Shown: positions 49,823 to 56,725 of the stretch, piece by piece
How the letters are laid out: the number at the start of each line of letters is the position of its first letter
How positions within the stretch are numbered: position 1 is the first letter of the stretch
Assembly (NCBI GenBank): GCA_019119435.1
Contig: DWWZ01000071.1
Coordinates: 1-56,725, forward strand
Direction of reading: 5' to 3'
Length of the DNA: 56,725 bases
Source of the DNA: Candidatus Butyricicoccus avicola
GTDB taxonomy: Bacteria > Bacillota > Clostridia > Oscillospirales > Butyricicoccaceae
The notes under the pieces: generated by a model
Told to the model about the DNA's origin: nothing
What the model saw: only the letters and a program-made list of their open reading frames with translations
The model's database searches: none
Position numbers and translations under genes: made by a program

Positions 49823-50291
49823 AATACCACTCCTTTAGCATAAGGCGCAGTTTTTCCCGCGCGCGGAACAGGCGGGTGGATACAGTTGAGGACGGGACGG
49901 ATAGGATATCCGCGATCTCAGCCACCGAAAACCCCTGGTAATAGTAGAGCAGAATGACCGCGCGGTGCGCCTGGGACAGTGACAGCACGGCGCGCAGCAG
50001 GGTATCGTCGGCTTCCGGGCTGTGTGTGGTCAGCTGGTCCAGCAGCGCGGCGGCGGCGCGCCGGGTGTGCCATGGAGTGCGCAGGTAATTTTTGCAGACA
50101 TTGATGGCGATTCGGGTCAAAAAGGTCTTTTCGCTGCATTCCCCACGGAAATCTGCCCGCCAGGCGCGGACGAAGGTCTCCTGCACAGCGTCCTCGGCCA
50201 GCGCGCGATCCTTGAGATAGAGCGTGCACAGGCGTAGGAGCTGTGTGCCATAGGCCTGCATCATGCGCGTTAGGTCGTGTTCGGACTGCAT
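49809..50291 (-). CDS. ECF RNA polymerase sigma factor
   Basis: A 160-residue ECF sigma. Region 2 has L-R-L-C-T-L-Y-L-K-D, A-E-D-A-V-Q-E-T-F-V-R-A-W. Region 4 has H-R-A-V-I-L-L-Y-Y-Y-Q-G-F-S-V-A-E-I-A-D-I-L and S-T-V-S-T-R-L-F-R-A-R-E-K-L. ATG 50291 has an AAAGGGGGAG site; a start 21 codons earlier is less likely. It overlaps its anti-sigma gene, and a bidirectional-type hairpin sits upstream. Confidence 0.93.
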   Translation of the reverse strand: MQSEHDLTRMMQAYGTQLLRLCTLYLKDRALAEDAVQETFVRAWRADFRGECSEKTFLTRIAINVCKNYLRTPWHTRRAAAALLDQLTTHSPEADDTLLRAVLSLSQAHRAVILLYYYQGFSVAEIADILSVPSSTVSTRLFRAREKLRLMLKEWYYDET

Positions 50292-50371
50292 GGCCTCTCC
50301 CCCTTTCTGCTCATTAGACACGGCGAGGCGGGCAGGGATTTCACTGTTTTGCAAAATATTTATATATGTGC

Positions 50372-50404
50372 AAAAGAGGCTGCCTCCCGGGCAGCCTCTT
50401 TTTT
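50372..50404 (-). terminator. Terminator of the 154-residue secreted protein gene
   Basis: AAAAGAGGCTGCC with GGCAGCCTCTTTT, a 13-base stem that reaches into the stop codon at 50403. Confidence 0.85.
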
Positions 50405-50867
50405 ATAGATCGCTCTCGTACCAGTAAAATTTTTGGGTTTCCGGATCGTATAGCCCGATGCACAGGTTGCTCCAGGGCATGCTGTCCGGGCCGTGTGCGT
50501 CCAGCATCCAGTAGGCCGTTTCCGGGTCGGGCATTGCGCTGCGCATGGAAAACGGTACGATGCTGTACGTGACCAAGCCGTTTTCGTCGTCCCAGGTCAC
50601 TGTGTAGTCAAAGGGTGGCGGTGAAAAACCGTCGAACACCGATGGATCGGTCACGTCAAAGCGGATAAGCGTGTCGCCATCCCCGTGGAAACCGCCATGG
50701 GTCTCGACCAGCCAGTCGTCGTATACGATTCCCTGCGCGATGTCCGGCGCATACGCCGCTACCGCGCGGATGGCCTCGCGGCTGGGCCGGGCCGCAAACG
50801 CTGTCGCCCAGGTGCACACGAGCGCGGCTGCGAGCATCAGCAGCACACGCCGGCGGATAGATGTCAT
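50403..50867 (-). CDS. Secreted hypothetical protein
   Basis: A 154-residue protein with a signal peptide (about 1-26: R-R-R then a hydrophobic core, ending A-F-A-A). The mature part is acidic and aromatic (Y-D-D-W-L-V-E-T-H-G-G-F-H-G-D-G-D-T and F-Y-W-Y-E-S-D-L) and contains no family I recognise. It has an AGGAGGG site and its own terminator. It may be a target of the ECF sigma factor next to it, but the sequence does not show this. Confidence 0.75.
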   Translation of the reverse strand: MTSIRRRVLLMLAAALVCTWATAFAARPSREAIRAVAAYAPDIAQGIVYDDWLVETHGGFHGDGDTLIRFDVTDPSVFDGFSPPPFDYTVTWDDENGLVTYSIVPFSMRSAMPDPETAYWMLDAHGPDSMPWSNLCIGLYDPETQKFYWYESDL

Positions 50868-50973
50868 GCCAGTCCCTCCTTTCTAAGCCCTACGATAGCA
50901 GATTGGGGCACAGAATACAAGCTTTGTTTGAGAAATGCGTCCGGCGCCGGCTTTGAACGAGGGATGAGGGCGA

Positions 50974-51168
50974 ATGATACGATCAAGTGCAACAGTGAAA
51001 CAAAGAGAATTCCTAGCAACGGAGTGCTTTCGCCTGCAGGCAGCCTGCCGCTTGCTGGAGGAAGGGTATATGCCGGTGACCGAAATAGGACAGCTCTGCG
51101 GATTGGGCAGCGGCAGTTATTTTGGCAAGGTATTCCGGGAAGCGTTTAGATGTACCCCGCAGTCATAG
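50974..51168 (+). pseudogene. AraC-type helix-turn-helix fragment
   Basis: A 64-codon frame. Residues 22-62 read as the second HTH of AraC regulators: A-A-C-R-L-L-E-E-G-Y-M-P-V-T-E-I-G-Q-L-C-G-L-G-S-G-S-Y-F-G-K-V-F-R-E-A-F, ending C-T-P-Q-S at the place where P-x-x-Y-R is normal. The sensor domain and first HTH are absent. A GAGGG site precedes the ATG, so it might still be translated as a mini-HTH protein; a decayed remnant is more likely. Confidence 0.5.
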
Positions 51169-51220
51169 GGAACCAGACCGGGGCGGTTTGGTCCCCTCCC
51201 CGCGTTTGGGGGATTTTTGT

Positions 51221-51249
51221 TTGTCAATCGGCGGCCTTTGTGTTATGAT
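51221..51249 (+). promoter_or_regulatory. Promoter of tsaE-tsaB
   Basis: TTGTCA (51221-51226), 17-base spacer, extended -10 TGTTATGAT (TATGAT 51244-51249). Confidence 0.75.
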
Positions 51250-51291
51250 AGAGAAAGTTCTTAGCCAAACGATTACGAGGTGACAACCTTT

Positions 51292-51714
51292 ATGCAGATC
51301 ATCAGCCATTCACCCGAGGACACCGAGCGGGCGGGCGCAGACTTTGCGCAGACGCTCCGGCCTGGGGATGTTGTGACGCTGGACGGTGACCTGGGCGCAG
51401 GAAAGACGGCGTTTGCGCGCGGCGTGCTGCGCGGCTTGGGCTATACCGGCCGGGTCACCAGCCCGACCTTTGCCATTGCCAATGAGTACAGTGCGCCGGG
51501 CGGCGCGGTCGTCCACTTTGACCTGTACCGCATCCTGGGAGAGGAAGCCCTGTTTGAGCTGGGCTTTGAGGAATATCTGGACGGAGAGCGCATCCTGCTC
51601 ATCGAGTGGAGCAAGAACGCGGGCGCGCTCTTGCCCGCAAAGCACAGAGCGGTCCGGCTGACCTACGGCGCAGGCCCGGAGGACCGCCTGCTGGAAATCG
51701 AGGAACCTACATGA
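51292..51714 (+). CDS. tsaE: tRNA threonylcarbamoyladenosine biosynthesis ATPase TsaE
   Basis: A 140-residue P-loop ATPase that helps TsaB/TsaD make t6A in tRNA. Walker A is L-D-G-D-L-G-A-G-K-T-A-F near residue 35; V-T-S-P-T-F-A-I and F-D-L-Y-R follow; I-E-W is near residue 105. The start at 51292 is chosen; a GTG at 51280 lies within the ribosome site GAGGTGAC. The stop overlaps the tsaB start (ATGA). Confidence 0.96.
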   Translation: MQIISHSPEDTERAGADFAQTLRPGDVVTLDGDLGAGKTAFARGVLRGLGYTGRVTSPTFAIANEYSAPGGAVVHFDLYRILGEEALFELGFEEYLDGERILLIEWSKNAGALLPAKHRAVRLTYGAGPEDRLLEIEEPT

Positions 51715-52421
51715 AAATTTTAAGTTTTGAGTCTTCGGCTGTCTCGGCCGCCGTGTGCCTGACCGATGGGGAAAAGCTCATCGCGTCGGCCTTTCAGAAC
51801 TGCGGCCTGACCCACAGCCGCACGCTGCTGCCCATGGCCGAGCAGCTCCTTGCAAACGTGGGCCTCACGGCAAGGGAGGTCGACGGCTTTGCCGTGGCCT
51901 CGGGCCCAGGCTCGTTTACCGGCATCCGCATTGGCGTGGCCACGGTCAAGGGCCTGGCCTTCGGCGCGGGTAAGCCCTGCGTCGGTGTCTCCACCCTGGA
52001 GGCCATGGCCTGGAACCTCATCGGTATGACCGGCACGGTCTCGTGCGTCATGGACGCGCGCGCCGGCCAGGTCTATAATGCGCGCTTCCGCCTGGACGGC
52101 GCGGGCGCGCCCGCCCGCCTGACCCCGGACCGTGCGCTGACCATCCAGGCGCTCGGCGAGGAAATTGGGCAAGATGCTGAAATATTGGTTGGAGACGGCG
52201 CGCATTTGTGTTATACTAAACTTATCGATACTTGTCCGCACCTGACGCGCGCACCGGCCCATCTGGTGTATCCGGGGGCGTACGGTGTGGCCATGGCCGC
52301 CCTGCCCAAATTCCTGGCCGGCCAGGCCGTGGACGCACAGCAGCTCGACGCAGTCTACCTGCGCCGGCCGCAGGCCGAGCAGATGCGGGAGAAACAGAAT
52401 AACGGAGGTAATTCAAAATGA
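51711..52421 (+). CDS. tsaB: tRNA threonylcarbamoyladenosine biosynthesis protein TsaB
   Basis: A 236-residue ASKHA-fold partner of TsaD. S-F-E-S-S-A at the N-terminus and A-S-G-P-G-S-F-T-G-I-R-I-G near residue 64 are diagnostic; V-M-D-A-R-A-G-Q-V-Y follows. It is coupled to tsaE upstream and rpiB downstream by ATGA overlaps. rimI and tsaD, which often follow, are missing. A promoter-like patch lies inside the gene at 52189-52217. Confidence 0.95.
   Translation: MKILSFESSAVSAAVCLTDGEKLIASAFQNCGLTHSRTLLPMAEQLLANVGLTAREVDGFAVASGPGSFTGIRIGVATVKGLAFGAGKPCVGVSTLEAMAWNLIGMTGTVSCVMDARAGQVYNARFRLDGAGAPARLTPDRALTIQALGEEIGQDAEILVGDGAHLCYTKLIDTCPHLTRAPAHLVYPGAYGVAMAALPKFLAGQAVDAQQLDAVYLRRPQAEQMREKQNNGGNSK
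52189..52217 (+). promoter_or_regulatory. Candidate internal promoter for rpiB-upp inside tsaB
   Basis: TTGGAG (52189-52194), 17-base spacer, extended -10 TGTTATACT (TATACT 52212-52217). It lies in an A/T-rich codon patch about 200 bases before rpiB. Confidence 0.5.
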
Positions 52422-52864
52422 CCATTGCAATCGGTAACGATCACGCGGGATACGCACTCAAAGTGAAACTGCTAGAAATGCTCAAGGATAAGTATGAGTT
52501 CACCGACTATGGCTGCTATTCGCCCGAGCGCTACGACTATCCGGACGCAGCCGAGGCGGTTGCAAACGCCATCGTCGCGGGCAAGCATGAGCGCGGCATC
52601 CTGATCTGCGGTTCGGGCATTGGCATCTCGATCGCGGCCAACAAGGTCCCCGGCATCCGCGCCGCTGCCTGCCAGTCCCACTTCGCGGCTAAGTACTGCC
52701 GCCTGCACAACGATGCCAACATCTTGTGCCTGGGCGAGCGCATCACCGGCCCCGGCGAGGCGGCCGAAATGGTCGAGGCATGGCTGGAAGGCGAGTTCGA
52801 GGGCGGACGCCATCAGGGCCGCATCGATAAGATCCATGCGATCGAGGCCAAGCACAGCAAGTAA
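52418..52864 (+). CDS. rpiB: Ribose-5-phosphate isomerase B
   Basis: A 148-residue RpiB that interconverts ribose-5- and ribulose-5-phosphate in the pentose phosphate pathway. G-N-D-H-A-G at the start, Y-P-D-A-A-E, and I-C-G-S-G-I-G-I-S-I-A-A-N-K with the catalytic Cys are all present. ATG overlaps the tsaB stop (ATGA). RpiB supplies ribose-5-phosphate for PRPP, which the next gene product (Upp) uses. Confidence 0.96.
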   Translation: MTIAIGNDHAGYALKVKLLEMLKDKYEFTDYGCYSPERYDYPDAAEAVANAIVAGKHERGILICGSGIGISIAANKVPGIRAAACQSHFAAKYCRLHNDANILCLGERITGPGEAAEMVEAWLEGEFEGGRHQGRIDKIHAIEAKHSK

Positions 52865-52894
52865 TAATTTCCCCTTTGGAAGGAGTAAGAGATT

Positions 52895-53524
52895 ATGGCG
52901 CAGATTCATGTCATGGATCATCCGCTGATCCTGCATAAGCTCAGCCTGATGCGCGACCGGCAGACCGGCGTCAAGGAGTTCCGAGAGGCCACCCGCGAGA
53001 TCGCCATGCTCATGTGCTATGAGGCGACCCGCGACCTGCCGATCAAGGAGATTAACATCGAGACCCCCCTGGCGCACGCTAAGGCGCGCGTGATCTCGGG
53101 CAAAAAGATTGCATTTGTGCCCATCCTGCGCGCGGGCCTCGGTATGGTAGACGGCATGTTGGAGCTCATCCCGGCGGCTAAGGTCGGCCATCTGGGCCTG
53201 TATCGTGACCCCGATACGTTGCAGCCGGTCGAGTATTATGCCAAGCTGCCCGTTGACATCGCCGAGCGCGACGTCATCCTCATCGATCCCATGGTGGCAA
53301 CCGGCGGATCGGCCGCGGCGGCGGTTTCCGCGCTCAAGAAGCGCGGCGTCAAGCACATCAAGCTCATGTGCCTGCTGGCGACCCAGAAGGGCCTGGATGT
53401 CGTGCAGGCCGAGCATCCGGACGTTGAGATTTTTACCGCAGCAATCGACCCCGAACTCAACGAGCAGGGCTACATCGTGCCCGGCCTCGGCGATGCGGGA
53501 GACCGAATTTTTGGTACCAAGTAA
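52895..53524 (+). CDS. upp: Uracil phosphoribosyltransferase
   Basis: A 209-residue salvage enzyme converting uracil and PRPP to [12 protein letters not shown] near residue 78 and the PRPP loop [10 protein letters not shown] near residue 130 are diagnostic; [13 protein letters not shown] is the C-terminal uracil-site motif. It follows rpiB by 30 bases with a GGAAGGAG site. Confidence 0.97.
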   Translation: MAQIHVMDHPLILHKLSLMRDRQTGVKEFREATREIAMLMCYEATRDLPIKEINIETPLAHAKARVISGKKIAFVPILRAGLGMVDGMLELIPAAKVGHLGLYRDPDTLQPVEYYAKLPVDIAERDVILIDPMVATGGSAAAAVSALKKRGVKHIKLMCLLATQKGLDVVQAEHPDVEIFTAAIDPELNEQGYIVPGLGDAGDRIFGTK

Positions 53525-53557
53525 ACGTCTGGACCAATCTGAATTTTATGACAATCG

Positions 53558-53587
53558 AAAAAGCGCTGCGGGGACGCGGCGCTTTTT
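53558..53587 (+). terminator. Terminator after upp
   Basis: AAAAAGCGCTGCG with CGCGGCGCTTTTTT, about 34 bases beyond the stop. Confidence 0.8.
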
Positions 53588-53631
53588 TGATGATAAAATG
53601 TAAACAAATTGTGAAAAGGAGCGAACCTATC

Positions 53632-54114
53632 ATGAAACTCAAGAGAATCCTGACCATGGCCTTGGTCGCCGCAAGCGCCCTCACCATGACGCTGTCCTTG
53701 ACGGGATGCGGCGGGAAGTCTACGGGCGACGAAGATACGGCGGCTGCAAGCTATACAACCCAGGAAGAGGCCGTCCAGGCGGCGACCAAGGAATCGCAGG
53801 AGGTTGTCAAGGAGATCGACGCGCGCGAGGGCAAGGTTGTCGTGGTCTGGGCCAACACGGCCGAGGACGCAAGCGTCCCCTTTACGCTTGGCCTGGTGGA
53901 GCAGGATGGCGACGATTGGAAGGTCACAAACACGGCAAACGTCACGATGACCGACCGGTTCAGCGGCAAGGGGTCTTACCCTGTGGCCGACCCGATGATC
54001 ACCTATGACGTGACCCCGGAGGCCGACGACCCGGTCTCGGCCAACCATGCCAACCATGAGGAGGCAAACGACTGGTGCTTCCACTGGACGCTCGTGCCCG
54101 AGCTTCCGGAATGA
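53632..54114 (+). CDS. Lipoprotein of unknown function
   Basis: A 160-residue secreted lipoprotein. The signal peptide ends with the lipobox L-T-G-C, Cys26 being lipidated. A short acidic linker and a compact domain follow (V-V-V-V-W-A-N-T-A-E-D, F-T-L-G-L-V-E-Q-D-G-D-D-W-K-V-T-N). No named family is recognised. The AAAGGAG site fixes the start at 53632. Its stop overlaps the radical-SAM gene start (ATGA), so the two are cotranslated. Confidence 0.8.
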   Translation: MKLKRILTMALVAASALTMTLSLTGCGGKSTGDEDTAAASYTTQEEAVQAATKESQEVVKEIDAREGKVVVVWANTAEDASVPFTLGLVEQDGDDWKVTNTANVTMTDRFSGKGSYPVADPMITYDVTPEADDPVSANHANHEEANDWCFHWTLVPELPE

Positions 54115-55031
54115 CGCCTTTTCCCTACAGCAGCGATAACAAGCGATATCACACCTATGCCTACTTTTTGAAACGCCGGTACGGCGTCCGCACGGCGCGC
54201 GTGCCGCTGGACGGCGGATTCACCTGCCCCAACCGGGACGGGACATTGGGCGTAGGCGGATGCACCTTTTGTTCCGGGCGCGGCAGCGGCGATCAGATCG
54301 CCGCTTTGCCGTCTCTGGAGCAGCAATATGCGGCAGGTATTGAAAAGCTGCGCGGGAAATGGCCGGACGCCCGGTATATCCCCTACTTCCAGGCGTTCTC
54401 CGGGACCTACGCCGCCGCAGCCGTGCTGCGCGCCCGGTATGACCGGGCGCTCGCCTTGCCGGGGGCGGCCGGTCTTGCCGTCGCGACCCGTGCGGACTGC
54501 ATCTCGGAGGATATCGCCGGCCTGTTGGCGGAATACGCCGCGCGGACCGACCTGACGGTTGAACTGGGCCTGCAGACCATCCATGACCGCACGCTGCGCG
54601 CGATGAACCGCTGCGAGAGCTTCGCCCAGTTTTGCCGCGGATATGAACGGCTCAAAAAGCGCGGCATCTGCACCTGGGTGCACCTCATCAACGGCCTGCC
54701 CGGTGAATCGCTGGATGATATGCGTGAGAGCGCGCGGGTGCTCGGGAAGATGCGCCCGGATGGCGTCAAGATCCATGCCTTGCATGTCCTGAAAGGCACA
54801 AAATTGGCACAAATGGACCTGCAATGGCTCACGCGGGAAGCGTATGTCAAGGTGACTTGCGACCAGTTAGAATCCTTGCCGCCGGAGACCGTGATCGGCC
54901 GCCTGACCGGCGACGGGCCGGCGCAGGATGTGATCGGACCGGCATGGACCAAGCGCAAGCGCGAGGTGCTCAACGCGATCGATCAGGAACTGGCCCGGCG
55001 GGATAGTTGGCAGGGCAAAAAGTTTGGCTGA
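54111..55031 (+). CDS. TIGR01212 family radical SAM protein (YtqA/YhcC type)
   Basis: A 306-residue radical-SAM enzyme of unknown reaction. The cluster motif is F-T-C-P-N-R-D-G-T-L-G-V-G-G-C-T-F-C, the unusually long C-x11-C-x2-C spacing of this family. P-Y-F-Q-A-F-S-G-T-Y, the A-T-R-A-D strand and E-L-G-L-Q-T-I-H follow. The ATG overlaps the lipoprotein stop. Confidence 0.92.
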   Translation: MTPFPYSSDNKRYHTYAYFLKRRYGVRTARVPLDGGFTCPNRDGTLGVGGCTFCSGRGSGDQIAALPSLEQQYAAGIEKLRGKWPDARYIPYFQAFSGTYAAAAVLRARYDRALALPGAAGLAVATRADCISEDIAGLLAEYAARTDLTVELGLQTIHDRTLRAMNRCESFAQFCRGYERLKKRGICTWVHLINGLPGESLDDMRESARVLGKMRPDGVKIHALHVLKGTKLAQMDLQWLTREAYVKVTCDQLESLPPETVIGRLTGDGPAQDVIGPAWTKRKREVLNAIDQELARRDSWQGKKFG

Positions 55032-55056
55032 CGTGTGCGGCGTCCGGCGCAGGCTG

Positions 55057-55094
55057 CAAAAAAGAGAGGCCGTCCCAAAAGGGACGGCCTCTCT
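55057..55094 (-). terminator. Terminator after the second anti-sigma gene
   Basis: A 14-base perfect stem AGAGAGGCCGTCCC/GGGACGGCCTCTCT with six T's on the minus strand. Confidence 0.9.
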
Positions 55095-55125
55095 AGATCT
55101 TGTAGGAGATGCGGCAAGCCTTCTA

Positions 55126-55896
55126 TTACTGCGCCGTATTCATAACGTCCTCGGCTGCGGCGAAGAAGTCGTCTGCATCCCAATCACCATCGTTGGAACC
55201 AATCGAATAGGACAGGCCGTTTTCTTCCCAGCGGATGGTGTGGTAGACACCATCTTCGCGGATCTCGGTACCGTACGAGATGAAGCACTCGCCGCGGTCG
55301 GCTGCGGCCTGCTCCTCGTCGGTCGGCTGCTCGCCCTCAGGCGGCAGGAAGATGGTTGGGATTTCGCGGTAGGTTACGGGAATACCGTTGATCTCCCGGG
55401 TGTCTACGATCGTCTTGTCGCTTAGCCCGCTCTCATCGGCGTTTTCTGCCTCGGTCACGGTCATAAACGGGATGGTGTCGCCGTCTTCATAGTAAGCGTC
55501 AAACTCTTGGAAGGTATAAACAGTATGGCCGTCTGCGTCGATGGCATCGATTGGCATGGCCTGCATGCCGGTGAAGGCCGCGCCGTTTAGGGTTTCAGGC
55601 AGACGGACATCAAAGCCGACCTGCTCTTCGACCTTGGACTCGTCGGAAAATGCGGTAACGACGTCGCTTGCATCGCTGCTCGAAGCCAGGCCGATGATCG
55701 GGCCGGCCGCAAATGCGCCGCCGACCAGGACGCATAGCGCCGCGGCGGCAGTGACGGCAAAGCGCATGCGGCGCGGGCGGGTTTTGGTGCGCTGGAGCTG
55801 GACGCGGTTCATAACGCGCGCGCGCAGCATGGGATCTGCCTGGACATCCTGTGCGATCTCTCGCATCGAATCATGCATATAGGTATCAAATTTCAT
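55126..55896 (-). CDS. Membrane-anchored anti-sigma factor-like protein
   Basis: A 256-residue protein with a cytosolic N-terminus rich in Arg (M-L-R-A-R-V-M-N-R-V, R-P-R-R-M-R-F), a membrane helix at about 46-67 and an acidic outer domain ending in F-F-A-A-A-E-D-V-M-N-T-A. The gene starts inside the sigma factor gene, with the GGAGG site there, and overlaps it by 11 bases. Sequence outside the helix is not in a family I can name with confidence. Confidence 0.75.
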   Translation of the reverse strand: MKFDTYMHDSMREIAQDVQADPMLRARVMNRVQLQRTKTRPRRMRFAVTAAAALCVLVGGAFAAGPIIGLASSSDASDVVTAFSDESKVEEQVGFDVRLPETLNGAAFTGMQAMPIDAIDADGHTVYTFQEFDAYYEDGDTIPFMTVTEAENADESGLSDKTIVDTREINGIPVTYREIPTIFLPPEGEQPTDEEQAAADRGECFISYGTEIREDGVYHTIRWEENGLSYSIGSNDGDWDADDFFAAAEDVMNTAQ

Positions 55897-56425
55897 CGAA
55901 CTCAACCTCCAATTTTGCTTTCAGCTGCTGACGGGCATGGTAGAGGCGCGACTTGACGGTGCCCTCGAAGCAGCCCATCGTCTGCGCGATCTCCCTGACC
56001 GACATATCGTTAAAATAATATAAGACTGCGGTCATGCGTTGTTTGGGTTCCAGGGTCTGCAGCGCGCGGCGCACGGTCTGCGCGCGGTCGTCGCGCAGAA
56101 GCGGCGCGGACGCATCCTCGTCGGTCGGTTCCTGGCTGTCATACAGGGTTTCGACCGGCATTTCGCGGCGGTGCTTTTGGCAGGCGCGCCATGCGGTGCG
56201 GGTCAGGATGCGGAACAGCCACGCTTTGACACGGGTCGGGTCGTGCAGTTGGCTCATGGACTCATAGCATTTGACGAAGGTGTCCTGCACAACGTCCTCG
56301 GCGTCTGCCCGGTTGCCGCAGATGAGGTAGGCTGCGCGCAGCGCCTCGGTCTGGTAGGTCTCGAACAGCGTATCAAAATCGGGGACGGCGGCTGGTGCGC
56401 CTTCAGCGGATATGCTGTATGCCAT
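55886..56425 (-). CDS. ECF RNA polymerase sigma factor
   Basis: A 179-residue ECF sigma. Region 2 includes A-A-Y-L-I-C-G-N-R-A-D-A-E-D-V-V-Q-D-T-F-V-K; region 4 includes M-T-A-V-L-Y-Y-F-N-D-M-S-V-R-E-I-A-Q-T-M and G-T-V-K-S-R-L-Y-H-A-R-Q-Q-L-K. The AAAGGAG site precedes ATG 56425. It is paired with the anti-sigma gene at 55126-55896. Confidence 0.94.
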   Translation of the reverse strand: MAYSISAEGAPAAVPDFDTLFETYQTEALRAAYLICGNRADAEDVVQDTFVKCYESMSQLHDPTRVKAWLFRILTRTAWRACQKHRREMPVETLYDSQEPTDEDASAPLLRDDRAQTVRRALQTLEPKQRMTAVLYYFNDMSVREIAQTMGCFEGTVKSRLYHARQQLKAKLEVEFDEI

Positions 56426-56516
56426 GGGGCCTCACTCCTTTCTTGCTTGTTCTGTGTAATAGAGCCGCACGGCCTCGGGTTGGTTCAATGGCGCGTAAAA
56501 ATTTTTGGGGAGGGGA

Positions 56517-56544
56517 TAAAAAAACGCCGCCCAAATGGGCGGCG
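56517..56544 (-). terminator. Terminator after the right-edge oxidoreductase gene
   Basis: CGCCGCCC-AAAT-GGGCGGCG stem and seven T's on the minus strand. Confidence 0.85.
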
Positions 56545-56595
56545 CTTCGTTTTAAGAAGGGCAATAACGAATGGATAAATGATTATACTAGGAAA

Positions 56596-56725
56596 TTACT
56601 GCGGAACCTTGACGTAAACGCCACCGTTGCGGCAGGACTCGGTAGCAGCCTGAGCCATGAGGACAGGACGCAGACCGTCGATTGCGCCGACAACAACCGG
56701 CTTGTCGTTGACGATGGAGTCAACG
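56596..56725 (-). CDS. C-terminal end of a Gfo/Idh/MocA-like oxidoreductase
   Basis: The last 42 codons of a gene that continues past the right edge. The ending V-D-S-I-V-N-D-K-P-V-V-V-G-A-I-D-G-L-R-P-V is the usual close of the Gfo/Idh/MocA C-terminal domain (D-G-L-R-x-x-x-x-A helix). It continues L-M-A-Q-A-A-T-E-S-C-R-N-G-G-V-Y. It would be the third such enzyme of the window. Confidence 0.6.
   Translation of the reverse strand, partial: VDSIVNDKPVVVGAIDGLRPVLMAQAATESCRNGGVYVKVPQ

Noticed and set aside
1..56725. tRNA, rRNA, CRISPR, insertion sequences or prophage
   Set aside because: I looked for cloverleaf-like arms, regular short repeats with spacers, transposase motifs and terminal inverted repeats, and saw none.

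Overview
This 56.7 kb window is gene-dense, GC-rich chromosomal DNA of an anaerobic Firmicute, most likely a gut clostridium of the Oscillospirales type (Butyricicoccus/Agathobaculum-like; genus not certain). Reasons: strong AGGAGG-type ribosome binding sites, genes in short co-oriented operons, an anaerobic class III ribonucleotide reductase, oxygen-labile iron-sulfur L-serine dehydratase, formate-tetrahydrofolate ligase, an SLH-domain surface protein, and Firmicute-type RsmI, TrmN6, TIGR01212 and ABC-F proteins. I see no rRNA, tRNA, CRISPR array, insertion sequence, prophage gene or attachment site.

Layout. 1-3.8 kb (minus): the start of a URO-D-like gene, a small conserved protein, and a three-gene sugar operon (TIM-barrel isomerase, NagB-like deaminase, PfkB kinase). 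3.8-8 kb: rsmI-trmN6 (minus), then a divergent pyruvyl transferase, cysE and a Fur-family regulator with a well-formed promoter/operator. 8.1-12.5 kb: a HEPN/nucleotidyltransferase pair, acyl-ACP thioesterase, secreted GHL10 hydrolase (all minus), then a pyridoxal-type kinase overlapping a NuoE-like ferredoxin, and a possible 32-residue protein. 12.8-24.2 kb: a carbohydrate island: iolE-iolG with divergent AraC regulator; a BadF-type kinase coupled to an MFS permease; a SIS-domain protein with a Gfo/Idh oxidoreductase; and a GH4 phospho-glycosidase with PfkB kinase and LacI repressor. No PTS gene is visible here.

24.9-35 kb: membrane glycosyltransferase (minus), then cyclophilin, a degenerate glycerophosphodiesterase-like protein, ABC-F ATPase, YdcF protein, prfA, Sua5/TsaC, coaE and an M18 aminopeptidase. 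35-38 kb (minus): sdaAB-sdaAA and a dicarboxylate/amino-acid symporter, which together suggest serine uptake and deamination. 38.4-44.6 kb (plus): SLH/GH18-like surface protein, the class III ribonucleotide reductase locus, and an EcsC protein. 44.7-48.3 kb: rodA-type gene (minus), fhs (plus), a secreted hypothetical (minus). 48.5-56.7 kb: two ECF sigma/anti-sigma pairs (minus) flank tsaE-tsaB-rpiB-upp, a lipoprotein and a radical-SAM gene (plus). The end of another Gfo/Idh-like gene lies at the right edge.

The most striking observation is the nrd locus. The large NrdD subunit (772 residues) lacks a recognisable C-terminal glycyl-radical motif. A separate 67-codon gene with its own ribosome binding site, lying between nrdD and nrdG, carries a near-perfect glycyl-radical domain (RITGY). 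The tail of NrdD looks like a decayed relative of that same domain. This suggests a class III reductase whose radical-bearing domain is supplied in trans. Secondary points are a HEPN/nucleotidyltransferase pair in which both the AMPylation catalytic motif and the target tyrosine are lost, a phosphodiesterase-fold pseudoenzyme, a possible 32-residue protein and several well-formed promoters and operators.
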